Shown here: positions 35,225 to 44,192 of the stretch, piece after piece
Layout of the letters: each line of letters starts with the position of its first letter
How positions within the stretch are numbered: position 1 is the first letter of the stretch
Assembly (NCBI RefSeq): GCF_000832125.1
Contig: NZ_JPRK01000010.1
Coordinates: 53,793-117,792 of the forward strand
Length of the DNA stretch: 64,000 nt
Direction: 5' to 3'
DNA from: Flavobacterium hibernum
GTDB lineage: Bacteria > Bacteroidota > Bacteroidia > Flavobacteriales > Flavobacteriaceae
The notes under the pieces: generated by a model
What the model saw: only the letters and a program-made list of their open reading frames with translations
Databases searched by the model: none
Told to the model about the DNA's origin: nothing
Program-made: the position numbers and the translations under genes

Positions 35225-36379
35225 ATGAATTTAGAAGAATTATTTGACCAAAACAAAGAACAATCAATAGAAGGTAGATATCTAACTTTAGATCATATTG
35301 AACCTTTATTAGAAAAACTCAATACTAATAATCAGGTAAAAGTTATTGGTAAATCTGTTTTAGGAGAACCTATATATAGTTACGAAGTTGGAACCGGAGA
35401 AACTCGTATTTATCTTTGGTCGCAAATGCACGGAAATGAGAGCACCACCACAAAAGCGCTTTTTGATTTTATAAATGTGCTCAATAGCGGATCTGAATTT
35501 GCAGAGAAGCTTTTAAAAAACTTCACCTTTTATAGTATTCCAATATTAAATCCTGATGGAGCAAGACTTTATACTCGTGAAAACGCCAACAAAGTTGATT
35601 TAAACCGAGATTCTCAAAATCTAACTCAACCAGAAAGCAATGTTTTAAGAGAAGTTTTTGAGACTTTCAAACCTCATTATTGTTTTAATCTTCACGATCA
35701 ACGAACCATTTTTGGCGCTGGCTCAACAGGAAAACCTGCAACAGTTTCATTTTTAGCACCTTCTTATAATGAAGAAAGAGAAATAAATGATAATCGTTTA
35801 AAAGCTATAAATGTTATCGCCGGAATTAATGATGTTTTGCAAAAATACATTCCGGGACAAGTTGGACGTTTTGATGATTCGTTTAATATCAATTGTATAG
35901 GAGATACATTTCAGTTTTTAGGAGTACCAACAATTTTATTTGAAGCAGGGCATTTCCCTAATGATTACGAGCGAGAAATCACTCGAAAGTTCATATTTTT
36001 CTCACTTATTTCGAGTTTTGAACTGATAAGCGAAAACGTTTTAGTTGATAATAGAATTAATGATTATTTGAATATTTCACAAAATAAAGTGGTTTTTTAT
36101 GATTTTATGTATAAAAATATCAAAATAAATTATGATGGTATCGAAATTATTACGAATTTTGTCGCACAATACAAAGAAGAATTGATTGAAAATAAGATTC
36201 ATTTTAATGCTTACATAATTGAAGTAGGCGAATTGGAAAATTATTTTGGACATTACGAATATGATGGAAAAGAAGCTATTTATTCCGATGATCTCAGTAA
36301 TTTTCCGAAATTGAATCAAAAGGCAGATTTTTATTTAAATAAAAATGTTAAATTTGTTAACGGATTGATAAAAAGTTAA
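35225..36379 (+). CDS. M14 family zinc carboxypeptidase-like protein
   Basis: A 384-residue protein. The zinc-binding HxxE is in SQMHGNEST (H69, E72), the substrate-binding NPDGARLYTREN follows (about 118-129), the distal zinc His is in NLHDQR (near 158) and the catalytic Glu in LFEAGHFPND (near 243). No signal peptide is visible, so it is cytoplasmic or exported by another route. Target peptides are unknown. The promoter sits inside operator-like dyads shared with the divergent XRE gene. Confidence 0.85.
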   Translation: MNLEELFDQNKEQSIEGRYLTLDHIEPLLEKLNTNNQVKVIGKSVLGEPIYSYEVGTGETRIYLWSQMHGNESTTTKALFDFINVLNSGSEFAEKLLKNFTFYSIPILNPDGARLYTRENANKVDLNRDSQNLTQPESNVLREVFETFKPHYCFNLHDQRTIFGAGSTGKPATVSFLAPSYNEEREINDNRLKAINVIAGINDVLQKYIPGQVGRFDDSFNINCIGDTFQFLGVPTILFEAGHFPNDYEREITRKFIFFSLISSFELISENVLVDNRINDYLNISQNKVVFYDFMYKNIKINYDGIEIITNFVAQYKEELIENKIHFNAYIIEVGELENYFGHYEYDGKEAIYSDDLSNFPKLNQKADFYLNKNVKFVNGLIKS

Positions 36380-36456
36380 TTTTTATGTGAATTTGTTGTT
36401 TTTTATATATATTTTTATACTTTGTAATAGCAATTAGTAATATTAATTAAAGAATT

Positions 36457-36936
36457 ATGAGTAAATTTCGTTTAGATGAAGTAGATCACCAGATTTTAGA
36501 TATGTTAATAGACAATACGAGAGTTCCGTTTACTGACATTGCAAAAAAACTATTGATATCTGCTGGTACAGTGCATGTTAGAGTAAAGAAAATGGAAGAC
36601 GCAGGTATAATAATGGGGTCTTCATTGGCTTTGGATTATGATAAATTAGGATATTCATTTATTGCATATGTAGGGGTGTTCCTTAATAATACGTCTCAAA
36701 CTAAATTTGTATTAGAGCGAATCAACCAAATTCCATTCGTAACAGTAGCATCTGTAACGACAGGAAAATTTAACATCTTTTGCAAAATTAGAGCAAAAGA
36801 CACTAAACACGCGAAAGAAGTTATCTTCATGATTGATGATATCGAGGGTGTTTACAGAACAGAAACTATGATTTCATTAGAAGAAAGTATAAACGATAAG
36901 AAGCGTTTGATGCATACTATTTTTAAAAATATGTAA
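36457..36936 (+). CDS. Lrp/AsnC family transcriptional regulator
   Basis: A 159-residue protein. The N-terminal winged HTH (about 5-57, DHQILDMLIDNTRVPFTDIA then KKLLISAGTVHVRVKKME) is followed by the RAM/AsnC ligand-binding domain (about 65-150, with FNIFCKIRAKDTKHAKEVIF). Such proteins sense amino acids and act locally or globally. A terminator follows at 36965. It lies 77 bp after the M14 peptidase gene. Confidence 0.92.
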   Translation: MSKFRLDEVDHQILDMLIDNTRVPFTDIAKKLLISAGTVHVRVKKMEDAGIIMGSSLALDYDKLGYSFIAYVGVFLNNTSQTKFVLERINQIPFVTVASVTTGKFNIFCKIRAKDTKHAKEVIFMIDDIEGVYRTETMISLEESINDKKRLMHTIFKNM

Positions 36937-36964
36937 TACTTTCTTGAATGCTATATTAAAATAT

Positions 36965-36993
36965 AACCTCAAGTTTATTCTTGGGGTTTTTTT
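36965..36993 (+). terminator. Terminator after the Lrp/AsnC gene
   Basis: AACCTCAAG pairs with CTTGGGGTT around a six-base loop, followed by a T-run. Confidence 0.75.
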
Positions 36994-37026
36994 ATGACTA
37001 ATTAACCAAACAACTATAACACGATT

Positions 37027-39612
37027 ATGTATACGTTACCCAAAATTGAACGTTTTAATCAAGATGTTCTCTCAAAATACCACATTTATAATAGTGTATT
37101 TATAACATTGCCCTTTGATTCTATTGATAATACTGGAGTTTTGCTGCCATTATTTACAGAAACTTGCGAAACAGGATTTAAAAAACAAGAAACTCCAAAA
37201 GAGATTTTTGATTTTTTCTCAAATAAATTTCTAAATAATGCTTCTGAGACTGAAAAAATCGATCTTATGTTTCGATTTATTCAATATATAGAACGCCAAA
37301 TTGTACTTTTTGATGCGATTGAAGATGCTGCTTTTCCGGAAGTGAATAACATGGAAGGACGTGGTTCTTTGCGTGATATTAAAGAGAAATCTGATGCAAA
37401 AGAGAAAGATGATGAATTGATCGAATTCTTAGAAAACTTTAACGTTAGAACTGTTTTAACAGCGCATCCAACACAGTTTTATCCTGGGCCAGTTCTAGGA
37501 ATTATAAATGATTTGACCGAAGCTATTCGTTTAAATGATTTATTGAAAATAAAACAATTATTGGCGCAGCTTGGAAAAACACCTTTTATCCAAAATGAAA
37601 AACCGAATCCATACGATGAGGCGGTTTCTCTTATTTGGTATTTAGAAAATGTATTCTATGCTACCTCTGGAGAAATAGTACATTATTTGCAAAAAAATAT
37701 CCTTCAAGGAAATGCAATTCAAAATCAGTTAATCAAGCTTGGATTCTGGCCAGGAGGAGATCGTGATGGAAATCCTTTTGTTACTACAGAAATTACCTTA
37801 AAAGTTGCTGAACGTTTACGTACTTCGATTTTGAAGTGTTACTACATCGAAATGAGAAACTTAAAACGTAAGCTAACATTCTCAGGTGTAGACACTTTAG
37901 TAGCAGAACTTGAACATAAACTTTATCGTTCTGTTTTTTATTCTAAAGGCGAAATTTATATCACATTAGAAGAATTGTTAACGCAATTAAACCTAATTAG
38001 AGATATAATTATAGAAAAACATCAGTCTCTTTACTTAGACGAATTAGAAGCATTTTTAGTAAAAATTAATCTTTTTGGTTTTCATTTTGCAACTTTAGAC
38101 ATACGTCAAAATAGTAAAATTCACGACGCAGTATTTAAAGATGTTGTAAATCATTATTTGAATTCTGGATCATCGATATTTCCTTCAAATTATTTTGAAC
38201 TTTCAGAGTCAGAAAAATTAGTTGTTTTATCTAAAGTTAGAGGAGAATTAAACCCTAGTGATTTTGAAGATGAAATTACCAGATCTACATTAGAGTCAGT
38301 TCAGGCAATCAAAACAATTCAGGAAAACAATGGAGAGTTTGGAGCAAATCGTTATATTATTAGTAATAATGAAAGTGCGCTGAATGTCATGGAAACTTTT
38401 GCCATGATCCGATTAAATAATTGGGAGAATCCTACGGTTGATATCATTCCGCTTTTTGAATCCGTTGATGATTTGCAAAATGCTCATGAAATTATGGAGC
38501 AATTGTATACTAATCCAGAATATTCTAAGCATTTGCAAGCGCGAGGAAATAAGCAAACGATCATGTTAGGTTTCTCTGACGGAACCAAAGATGGTGGTTA
38601 TTTAATGGCTAACTGGAGTATTTATCAAGCAAAAATTGCATTGACTGAAATTTCTAGAAAATACGGAATTAAAGCTATTTTCTTTGATGGTCGTGGTGGA
38701 CCTCCAGCTCGTGGTGGTGGAAAAACACATAAGTTCTATGCTTCTTTAGGACCAAAGATTGAAAATAACGAAATTCAGATTACTGTTCAAGGGCAAACTA
38801 TTAGTTCTAATTTTGGAACTTTAGATTCTTGTCGTTATAATATTGAGAATTTATTAAGTGCCGGCGTAACGAATCAGGTTTTTAGTAAGGAGAAAAATGA
38901 ATTGAGTACTGAAGAAACTGCAATTTTAACTCAGTTGGCTGATTTAGGATATGATAAATATTTGAGTTTTAAAAATCACCCAAAATTTATTCCGTATTTG
39001 GAAAAAATGAGTACGTTGAAATATTACTCTAAAACAAACATTGGAAGTCGCCCTTCTAAAAGAAGCAAATCAGAATCTTTAGATTTTGCCGATTTAAGAG
39101 CAATTCCTTTTGTAGGTTCTTGGAGTCAATTGAAACAAAATGTACCAGGATTTTTTGGTGTTGGATCTGCTCTAAGACATTTTGAAGAAACGAATCAATG
39201 GGATAAAGTTCATGATTTATATCACAACTCATTATTCTTTAAAACGCTTCTTGAAAATAGTATGATGTCATTGGCTAAGTCATTTTTACCACTAACAGCA
39301 TACATGAAAAATGATCCTGAATTTGGTGAATTTTGGCAAATTATTTACGATGAATTTTCAGAAACGAAACGTCTTTTGTTGAAAATTGCAGGTCATAAAA
39401 CTTTGATGGAAAACTATCCTGATGGTATAGCATCTATTCAAGTGAGAGAGCGTATCGTATTGCCATTGTTGACAATACAACAATATGCTTTGTTAAGAAT
39501 TAATGAATTAAACAAAGAAAACAACAGTAACGAAGAGTTGATAAAAGTATACGAAAAAATTGTTACAAGATCACTTTTTGGAAATACGAACGCAAGTAGA
39601 AATTCAGCTTAA
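37027..39612 (+). CDS. ppc: Phosphoenolpyruvate carboxylase
   Basis: An 861-residue protein, within the usual PEPC range. Active-site segments are LTAHPTQFYPGPV with the catalytic His, WPGGDRDGNPFVTT, LGFSDGTKDGGYLMANW and FFDGRGGPPARGGGKTH, and the phosphate-binding and C-terminal Arg-containing ends are complete. It carboxylates PEP to oxaloacetate to refill the TCA cycle. The next gene, DinB, follows 43 bp later. Confidence 0.95.
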   Translation: MYTLPKIERFNQDVLSKYHIYNSVFITLPFDSIDNTGVLLPLFTETCETGFKKQETPKEIFDFFSNKFLNNASETEKIDLMFRFIQYIERQIVLFDAIEDAAFPEVNNMEGRGSLRDIKEKSDAKEKDDELIEFLENFNVRTVLTAHPTQFYPGPVLGIINDLTEAIRLNDLLKIKQLLAQLGKTPFIQNEKPNPYDEAVSLIWYLENVFYATSGEIVHYLQKNILQGNAIQNQLIKLGFWPGGDRDGNPFVTTEITLKVAERLRTSILKCYYIEMRNLKRKLTFSGVDTLVAELEHKLYRSVFYSKGEIYITLEELLTQLNLIRDIIIEKHQSLYLDELEAFLVKINLFGFHFATLDIRQNSKIHDAVFKDVVNHYLNSGSSIFPSNYFELSESEKLVVLSKVRGELNPSDFEDEITRSTLESVQAIKTIQENNGEFGANRYIISNNESALNVMETFAMIRLNNWENPTVDIIPLFESVDDLQNAHEIMEQLYTNPEYSKHLQARGNKQTIMLGFSDGTKDGGYLMANWSIYQAKIALTEISRKYGIKAIFFDGRGGPPARGGGKTHKFYASLGPKIENNEIQITVQGQTISSNFGTLDSCRYNIENLLSAGVTNQVFSKEKNELSTEETAILTQLADLGYDKYLSFKNHPKFIPYLEKMSTLKYYSKTNIGSRPSKRSKSESLDFADLRAIPFVGSWSQLKQNVPGFFGVGSALRHFEETNQWDKVHDLYHNSLFFKTLLENSMMSLAKSFLPLTAYMKNDPEFGEFWQIIYDEFSETKRLLLKIAGHKTLMENYPDGIASIQVRERIVLPLLTIQQYALLRINELNKENNSNEELIKVYEKIVTRSLFGNTNASRNSA

Positions 39613-39655
39613 TTAGAAATTTTTCTAGATTGTGTAACTAAATAAATATCTTAAA

Positions 39656-40171
39656 ATGAGTATCACGAAATTAACTGAAAGTGAATATTCCGGGCCTTTT
39701 GCAAATTATGTTCGAGAGGCGGGAGAAATTAATTTGATTGAGGAATTAGAAATTTCCCTTCACGCATTTATTAGATTTGTTCAAAATATTCCTTTGGATA
39801 AATTTGATTATCGTTATGCAGAAGGAAAGTGGACAATCAAAGATATTATTCAACATTTAATTGATAGCGAACGTGTTTTTGCTTATCGCGCTTTGAGATT
39901 TTCCAGGAATGACAAAACTCCTTTACCGGGTTTTGAAGAAAATGATTATGTAAATAATACAGATGCAAACAAAAGAAGTATTCAGGATTTATTAACTGAA
40001 CTTTCTGCTGTAAGACATTCTTCATTATTGTTTTACAAAAGTCTTTCTGAAGAACAACTTGCAAGAATTGGAACCGCTTCAACGCATCAACTTTCGGTTC
40101 GCGCGTTAGGCTTTGTAATTATTGGACATCAAAAACATCATCAAAAAGTATTTGAAGAAAGATATTTATAG
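39656..40171 (+). CDS. DinB family protein
   Basis: A 171-residue four-helix DinB protein. Metal-ligand histidines are in QHLIDSERVFAYR (near 65) and in the C-terminal HQKHHQKVFEERY (about 157-170). DinB/YfiT proteins bind a divalent metal through three His and often act on bacillithiol or other thiol-conjugated substrates in organisms with YpdA. No specific role can be read. Probably in one transcript with ppc. Confidence 0.85.
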   Translation: MSITKLTESEYSGPFANYVREAGEINLIEELEISLHAFIRFVQNIPLDKFDYRYAEGKWTIKDIIQHLIDSERVFAYRALRFSRNDKTPLPGFEENDYVNNTDANKRSIQDLLTELSAVRHSSLLFYKSLSEEQLARIGTASTHQLSVRALGFVIIGHQKHHQKVFEERYL

Positions 40172-40190
40172 ATATTTAAAAATTAAGATA

Positions 40191-40230
40191 AAAAATCCTG
40201 TAAAGTGTATTCTTTACAGGATTTTTTTTA
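40191..40230 (+). terminator. Terminator after the DinB gene
   Basis: AAAAATCCTGTAAAG pairs with CTTTACAGGATTTTT around a six-base loop (40206-40211), followed by further T. Confidence 0.9.
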
Positions 40231-40334
40231 TTTACATAATTTTGTGTGTCAAGTTAAGGAACTCTATAAGGATGATCGAGCTATTTACGAAAATCCTTTA
40301 ATTTCTCAGTGTGAAATAAAATGCAAAACTAAAA

Positions 40335-40438
40335 TTGTCATTTCGACCAAAGGGAGAAATCACACTTATGAATCGACAAAGGATGAAACTTTCTTTATGG
40401 ATTTCTAGTGTGATTTCTCCCTTTGGTCGAAATGACAA
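40335..40438. repeat. 32-bp perfect inverted repeat, REP-like element
   Basis: The 32 bases at 40335-40366 (beginning TTGTCATTTCGACC) are exactly complementary to 40407-40438. The 40-base interior is non-coding. The core GTCATTTCGAC...GGAGAAATC is of the type found repeated in flavobacterial genomes. It sits between converging DinB and recQ. Confidence 0.85.
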
Positions 40439-40460
40439 AATAAACCAAAAGGGGGTTTAA

Positions 40461-42569
40461 TTATTTATTTCGTTCAACAATAGCAAGACCTAATCGAATT
40501 TTATCATAAGATAATTTTTCATCAAAATGATCAAAATATGGCTTTAAGGCCGTTGGATATTCTAAATCGATTTGTGCTTTATGTAATAACATAACTTCAT
40601 CATCAGAAACAAACTGACTCAAATCGATATCATTTCCATCAACATATAATTTTGCTAAATGCGAAATTATAGTGGTTAACCCTAAATTTCGTTGTACGGC
40701 AATTTCCTTTACAGAAATTCCGCTTTGAAATAATTCTAAAGTTGTTTTATAAGTGTTGCCTTCTTTTTTCGACTTCGCTTTTTTCTTTTTTGCATTTTCG
40801 TAGTAAACGATTGCATCAATAAACTCTTGACCGTATTTTTCTAGTTTTGCATTTCCAACTCCATCAATAGCAAGAAATTCTTCATCGCTCATTGGTCGCA
40901 AAGTTTCCATTTGTCTAAGTGATGCATCACTAAAAATTACATAAGCAGGAACTTCTTCGTCCTGAGCAATTTCATAACGTAATTTTCGAAGTATTTCAAA
41001 AAGAGAACTTTTTGCTGCTTTGGTTTTAGTTTCTTTAATTTCGTTTTTATCAATTACTTTTTTAACAACTGTATTTAATTTTACATTTTCTCCCTCAAAC
41101 AAAACTTTTTTAGCAAAAGGAGTTAATAAAATTTTATTGTGCTGATGAAAGGCAATTTCGCAATATCCCAAATTGATTAACTGAATTAAGTACTGATTCC
41201 AATCATACCATGAAATATCGGCACCAATTCCGTACGTTTTTAAGCTTTGATAATTTTTTTCGTAGATATACGCGTTTCTCGAGCCTCTTAAAAAATCTAC
41301 AATTACAGCCAAAGGCTCAGATTCTTGCAAACGACTAATTGCCGACAATGCTTTTTGCGCGAGAATCGTACCATCGAAAAAAGTTGGAGGATTTTTGCAA
41401 ATATCGCAATTACCGCAATTCTCTTTAACCAATTCGCCAAAGTAAGAAAGTAGAATTTTTCTGCGACAGCTTAAAGCATCGGCATATTGCTTCATTCTTT
41501 CTAGTTTTGCCAACTGAACATCAGAATTTAAACCTTCAGAAGCAAATTTCTGAAGCTGAATTACATCGGCATAACTTTCAAATAAAACAGTTTCAGCAGG
41601 TAATCCGTCACGACCTGCACGACCAATTTCCTGATAATAACCCTCAATGTTTTTTGGTAAATTATAATGTATAACCCAACGTACATTAGATTTATCGATT
41701 CCCATTCCAAAAGCAATAGTTGCACAAACCACTTGACAATCATCATTAATAAATTCGTCTTGAGTTTTTGCTCGTATCTTATTATCTAAACCCGCATGAT
41801 ATGCTTTTGCCGTAACACCACTTTTTTGCAATTTCAACGCCAGTTCTTCTGTAGTCTTTCTGCTTAAACAATATATAATTCCAGATTCGTTAGGCTTTTT
41901 TTCGACAAAATCAATTATTTGTTTTACGCGATCTAATGCTGGACGAACTTCTAAACTTAAATTTTTTCGATCAAAAGAGGCTACAAAAGTTTTTGGGTTT
42001 CTTAATTTTAATTGTTTAGTAATATCTGTACGGGTTGCTTTATCTGCAGTTGCAGTCAGTGCAAGAACCGGAGTAGAAGGGAAGCGGCTTTTTAAATATC
42101 CTAAATTAGTGTAAGCTGGTCTAAAATCGTGACCCCAAGACGAAATACAATGTGCTTCGTCTATCGCAATTAAACTAACAGTCAATTCGTTAAAAACTAC
42201 ATCTAAATAAGATAAGCTTTCTGGAGCAATATAAACAAGCTTAAAAGTATTTGATTTTAAATTGTCGATATAAAATTGCTGTTCTTCACTAGATTGACTA
42301 CTATTTATATAACAAGCAGAAATTCCGTTTGTTTTTAAACTATCAACCTGATCTTTCATTAAAGCAATCAAAGGAGAAATTACAATAGTTATTCCGGGTA
42401 AGACTAATGCCGGCAATTGAAAACAAATTGATTTTCCTCCACCAGTTGGCATAATCGCCAATGTATCTTGTCCCGAAAGGATTGTATTTATAATGGTTTC
42501 CTGATTGGGTCTGAATTTTTCAAATCCAAAGTTTTCTTTTAATTTGGCATGTAGAACTTCTGAAGTCAT
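40461..42569 (-). CDS. recQ: ATP-dependent DNA helicase RecQ
   Basis: A 702-residue SF2 helicase. Walker A MPTGGGKS, DEAH box IAIDEAHCISSWGHDFRP, motif VI QEIGRAGRDG, and the RQC zinc-binding cysteines (CRRK then CGNCDIC) are all present. An HRDC domain (about residues 540-610) and a C-terminal helix-turn-helix-like region (about 625-690) follow. RecQ unwinds 3'-5' in recombination repair. The long C-terminal extension is common in Bacteroidota. No partner gene is adjacent. Confidence 0.95.
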   Translation of the reverse strand: MTSEVLHAKLKENFGFEKFRPNQETIINTILSGQDTLAIMPTGGGKSICFQLPALVLPGITIVISPLIALMKDQVDSLKTNGISACYINSSQSSEEQQFYIDNLKSNTFKLVYIAPESLSYLDVVFNELTVSLIAIDEAHCISSWGHDFRPAYTNLGYLKSRFPSTPVLALTATADKATRTDITKQLKLRNPKTFVASFDRKNLSLEVRPALDRVKQIIDFVEKKPNESGIIYCLSRKTTEELALKLQKSGVTAKAYHAGLDNKIRAKTQDEFINDDCQVVCATIAFGMGIDKSNVRWVIHYNLPKNIEGYYQEIGRAGRDGLPAETVLFESYADVIQLQKFASEGLNSDVQLAKLERMKQYADALSCRRKILLSYFGELVKENCGNCDICKNPPTFFDGTILAQKALSAISRLQESEPLAVIVDFLRGSRNAYIYEKNYQSLKTYGIGADISWYDWNQYLIQLINLGYCEIAFHQHNKILLTPFAKKVLFEGENVKLNTVVKKVIDKNEIKETKTKAAKSSLFEILRKLRYEIAQDEEVPAYVIFSDASLRQMETLRPMSDEEFLAIDGVGNAKLEKYGQEFIDAIVYYENAKKKKAKSKKEGNTYKTTLELFQSGISVKEIAVQRNLGLTTIISHLAKLYVDGNDIDLSQFVSDDEVMLLHKAQIDLEYPTALKPYFDHFDEKLSYDKIRLGLAIVERNK

Positions 42570-42654
42570 TGGGCTGATATTTACAGATTGTTAAATATAA
42601 TAAAAAATATTAAATATAGTATTTTTCTTATATTTAAAAACCTTTTTATAACTA

Positions 42655-42684
42655 ATAAAAAAGGAACCCGTATAGAGTTCCTTT
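42655..42684 (-). terminator. Terminator after the acidic protein gene
   Basis: On the minus strand AAAGGAAC pairs with GTTCCTTT around a nine-base loop, followed by a run of T. Confidence 0.78.
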
Positions 42685-42706
42685 AGTTTATTTTGTAAGA
42701 GATGAA

Positions 42707-43114
42707 TTAATCTTCATCATCTTCATCTTCGTCTTCGTCAGCAATATCGTCTGGATCTCTATCTTCATCATCTTCGTCTCCACCATCAGTATCTGGTTTG
42801 TCTTGAGTGTCATCATCATCGTCATCATCTGCATCGTCATCAAGATCAAGTCCTTTTACTGGTTCGATTGTATCAACGTCAAGATCGATATCATCGTCTT
42901 CGTCGTAATTCTCGATTCTGTCAGCAAGTTTAGTACTAATTTTTACTAAATAAATAGTGTCTTCAGTACGAACTTCAACAGCTTCGATCAATTCGTTTTT
43001 AGCGTTTCTAAAACGGATAACATCCGAATCGTCATAACCATCAGGAAATTTTTCTACAAGAAGGTTCAAAATTTCATTGGTAAGTTTAGCGTAGTCTACT
43101 ATAACTCTTTTCAT
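42707..43114 (-). CDS. Small protein with a highly acidic C-terminal tail, unknown
   Basis: A 135-residue protein. The first 85 residues look like a compact domain (KRVIVDYAKLTNEILNLLVE then RNAKNELIEAVEV). The last 50 are almost all Asp and Glu (the DD and ED runs from about 88 on). Acidic tails of this kind often bind basic proteins or cations. It lies 7 bp after the deoxyhypusine-synthase-like gene and precedes a terminator, so they are probably one transcript. Function unknown. Confidence 0.7.
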   Translation of the reverse strand: MKRVIVDYAKLTNEILNLLVEKFPDGYDDSDVIRFRNAKNELIEAVEVRTEDTIYLVKISTKLADRIENYDEDDDIDLDVDTIEPVKGLDLDDDADDDDDDDTQDKPDTDGGDEDDEDRDPDDIADEDEDEDDED

Positions 43115-43121
43115 AAATATC

Positions 43122-44090
43122 CTATAAATCTAATAAGTAAGCAAAAATTAACGGAGCAACAATTGTAGCATCCGACTCGATAATGAATTTTGGAGTTTTG
43201 ATATCTAATTTACCCCAAGTAATTTTCTCATTTGGAACTGCTCCAGAATACGAACCATAACTAGTTGTTGAATCTGAAATTTGACAGAAATAACTCCAAA
43301 ACGGAATATCATGCATTTCCATATCTTGGTACAACATTGGTACGACACAGATAGGAAAATCTCCTGCAATACCACCACCAATTTGGAAAAATCCAATTCC
43401 GTTAGTGCTATTTTTTGGATACCAATCAGCAAGGAATGTCATATATTCAATTCCAGACTTCATGGTAGAGGCTTTTAATTCACCTTTAATTACGTATGAA
43501 GCAAAGATATTTCCCATTGTACTATCTTCCCAACCTGGAACAATAATAGGTAAATTTTTCTCAGCAGCTGCATACATCCAGCTATCTTTTAAATCAATTT
43601 CGTAATATTCTTCTAAAACTCCTGATAACAACATTTTGTACATGAATTCATGAGGAAAATAACGTTCTCCTTTATCATCAGCATCTTTCCAGATTTTGTA
43701 AATGTGTTTTTGTAAACGACGGAATGCTTCATGCTCAGGGATACAAGTATCAGTAACACGATTTAATCCTCTTTCTAATAAAGCCCATTCGTCTTCTGGT
43801 GTTAAATCACGATAGTTTGGCACTCTTTCGTAGTGAGAGTGTGCTACTAAGTTCATGATATCTTCTTCTAGATTGGCTCCAGTACATGAAATAATTTGTA
43901 CTTTATCTTGTCTAATTATTTCGGCAAAAATTTTACCAATTTCTGCTGTACTCATAGCGCCAGCCATACTTACCATCATTTTAGCACCATTTGCTAATTG
44001 CTGTTCGTATGCTTTTGCAGCATCAACTAAAGAAGCAGAGTTAAAGTGTAAATAATGTTTTTCAATAAACTGACTGATTGGTCCTTTCAT
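43122..44090 (-). CDS. Deoxyhypusine-synthase family enzyme, probable homospermidine synthase
   Basis: A 322-residue protein of the DHS fold. The catalytic Lys site is ITWGK (Lys 294), the NAD-binding segments include SMAGAMSTAEIG and QIISCTGANLEEDIMNLV, and VPGWEDSTMGN sits in the active-site region. Eukaryotic DHS modifies eIF5A, which bacteria lack. Bacterial and plant relatives make homospermidine from putrescine or spermidine. Flavobacterium is known for homospermidine as a main polyamine, and arginine decarboxylase is the next gene upstream. Confidence 0.82.
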   Translation of the reverse strand: MKGPISQFIEKHYLHFNSASLVDAAKAYEQQLANGAKMMVSMAGAMSTAEIGKIFAEIIRQDKVQIISCTGANLEEDIMNLVAHSHYERVPNYRDLTPEDEWALLERGLNRVTDTCIPEHEAFRRLQKHIYKIWKDADDKGERYFPHEFMYKMLLSGVLEEYYEIDLKDSWMYAAAEKNLPIIVPGWEDSTMGNIFASYVIKGELKASTMKSGIEYMTFLADWYPKNSTNGIGFFQIGGGIAGDFPICVVPMLYQDMEMHDIPFWSYFCQISDSTTSYGSYSGAVPNEKITWGKLDIKTPKFIIESDATIVAPLIFAYLLDL

Positions 44091-44192
44091 TTTTTTTGTT
44101 TTTTTTGTTTTTGAATTAAAAGTTTAACCTTTTAGATGATACTGCAAATTAATAATTTTATAGATATTAACATTTAATTTGCAGGTTTTTTT

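Noticed and set aside
40205..40408. 67-codon ORF after the DinB terminator
   Set aside because: It starts inside the terminator stem and runs through the 32-bp inverted repeat; composition is repeat-derived.
42707..42900. Acidic Asp/Glu codon run mistaken for a microsatellite or CRISPR-like repeat
   Set aside because: The repeats follow GAT/GAA/GAC codons in frame and have no constant spacer; it is a coding low-complexity tail.
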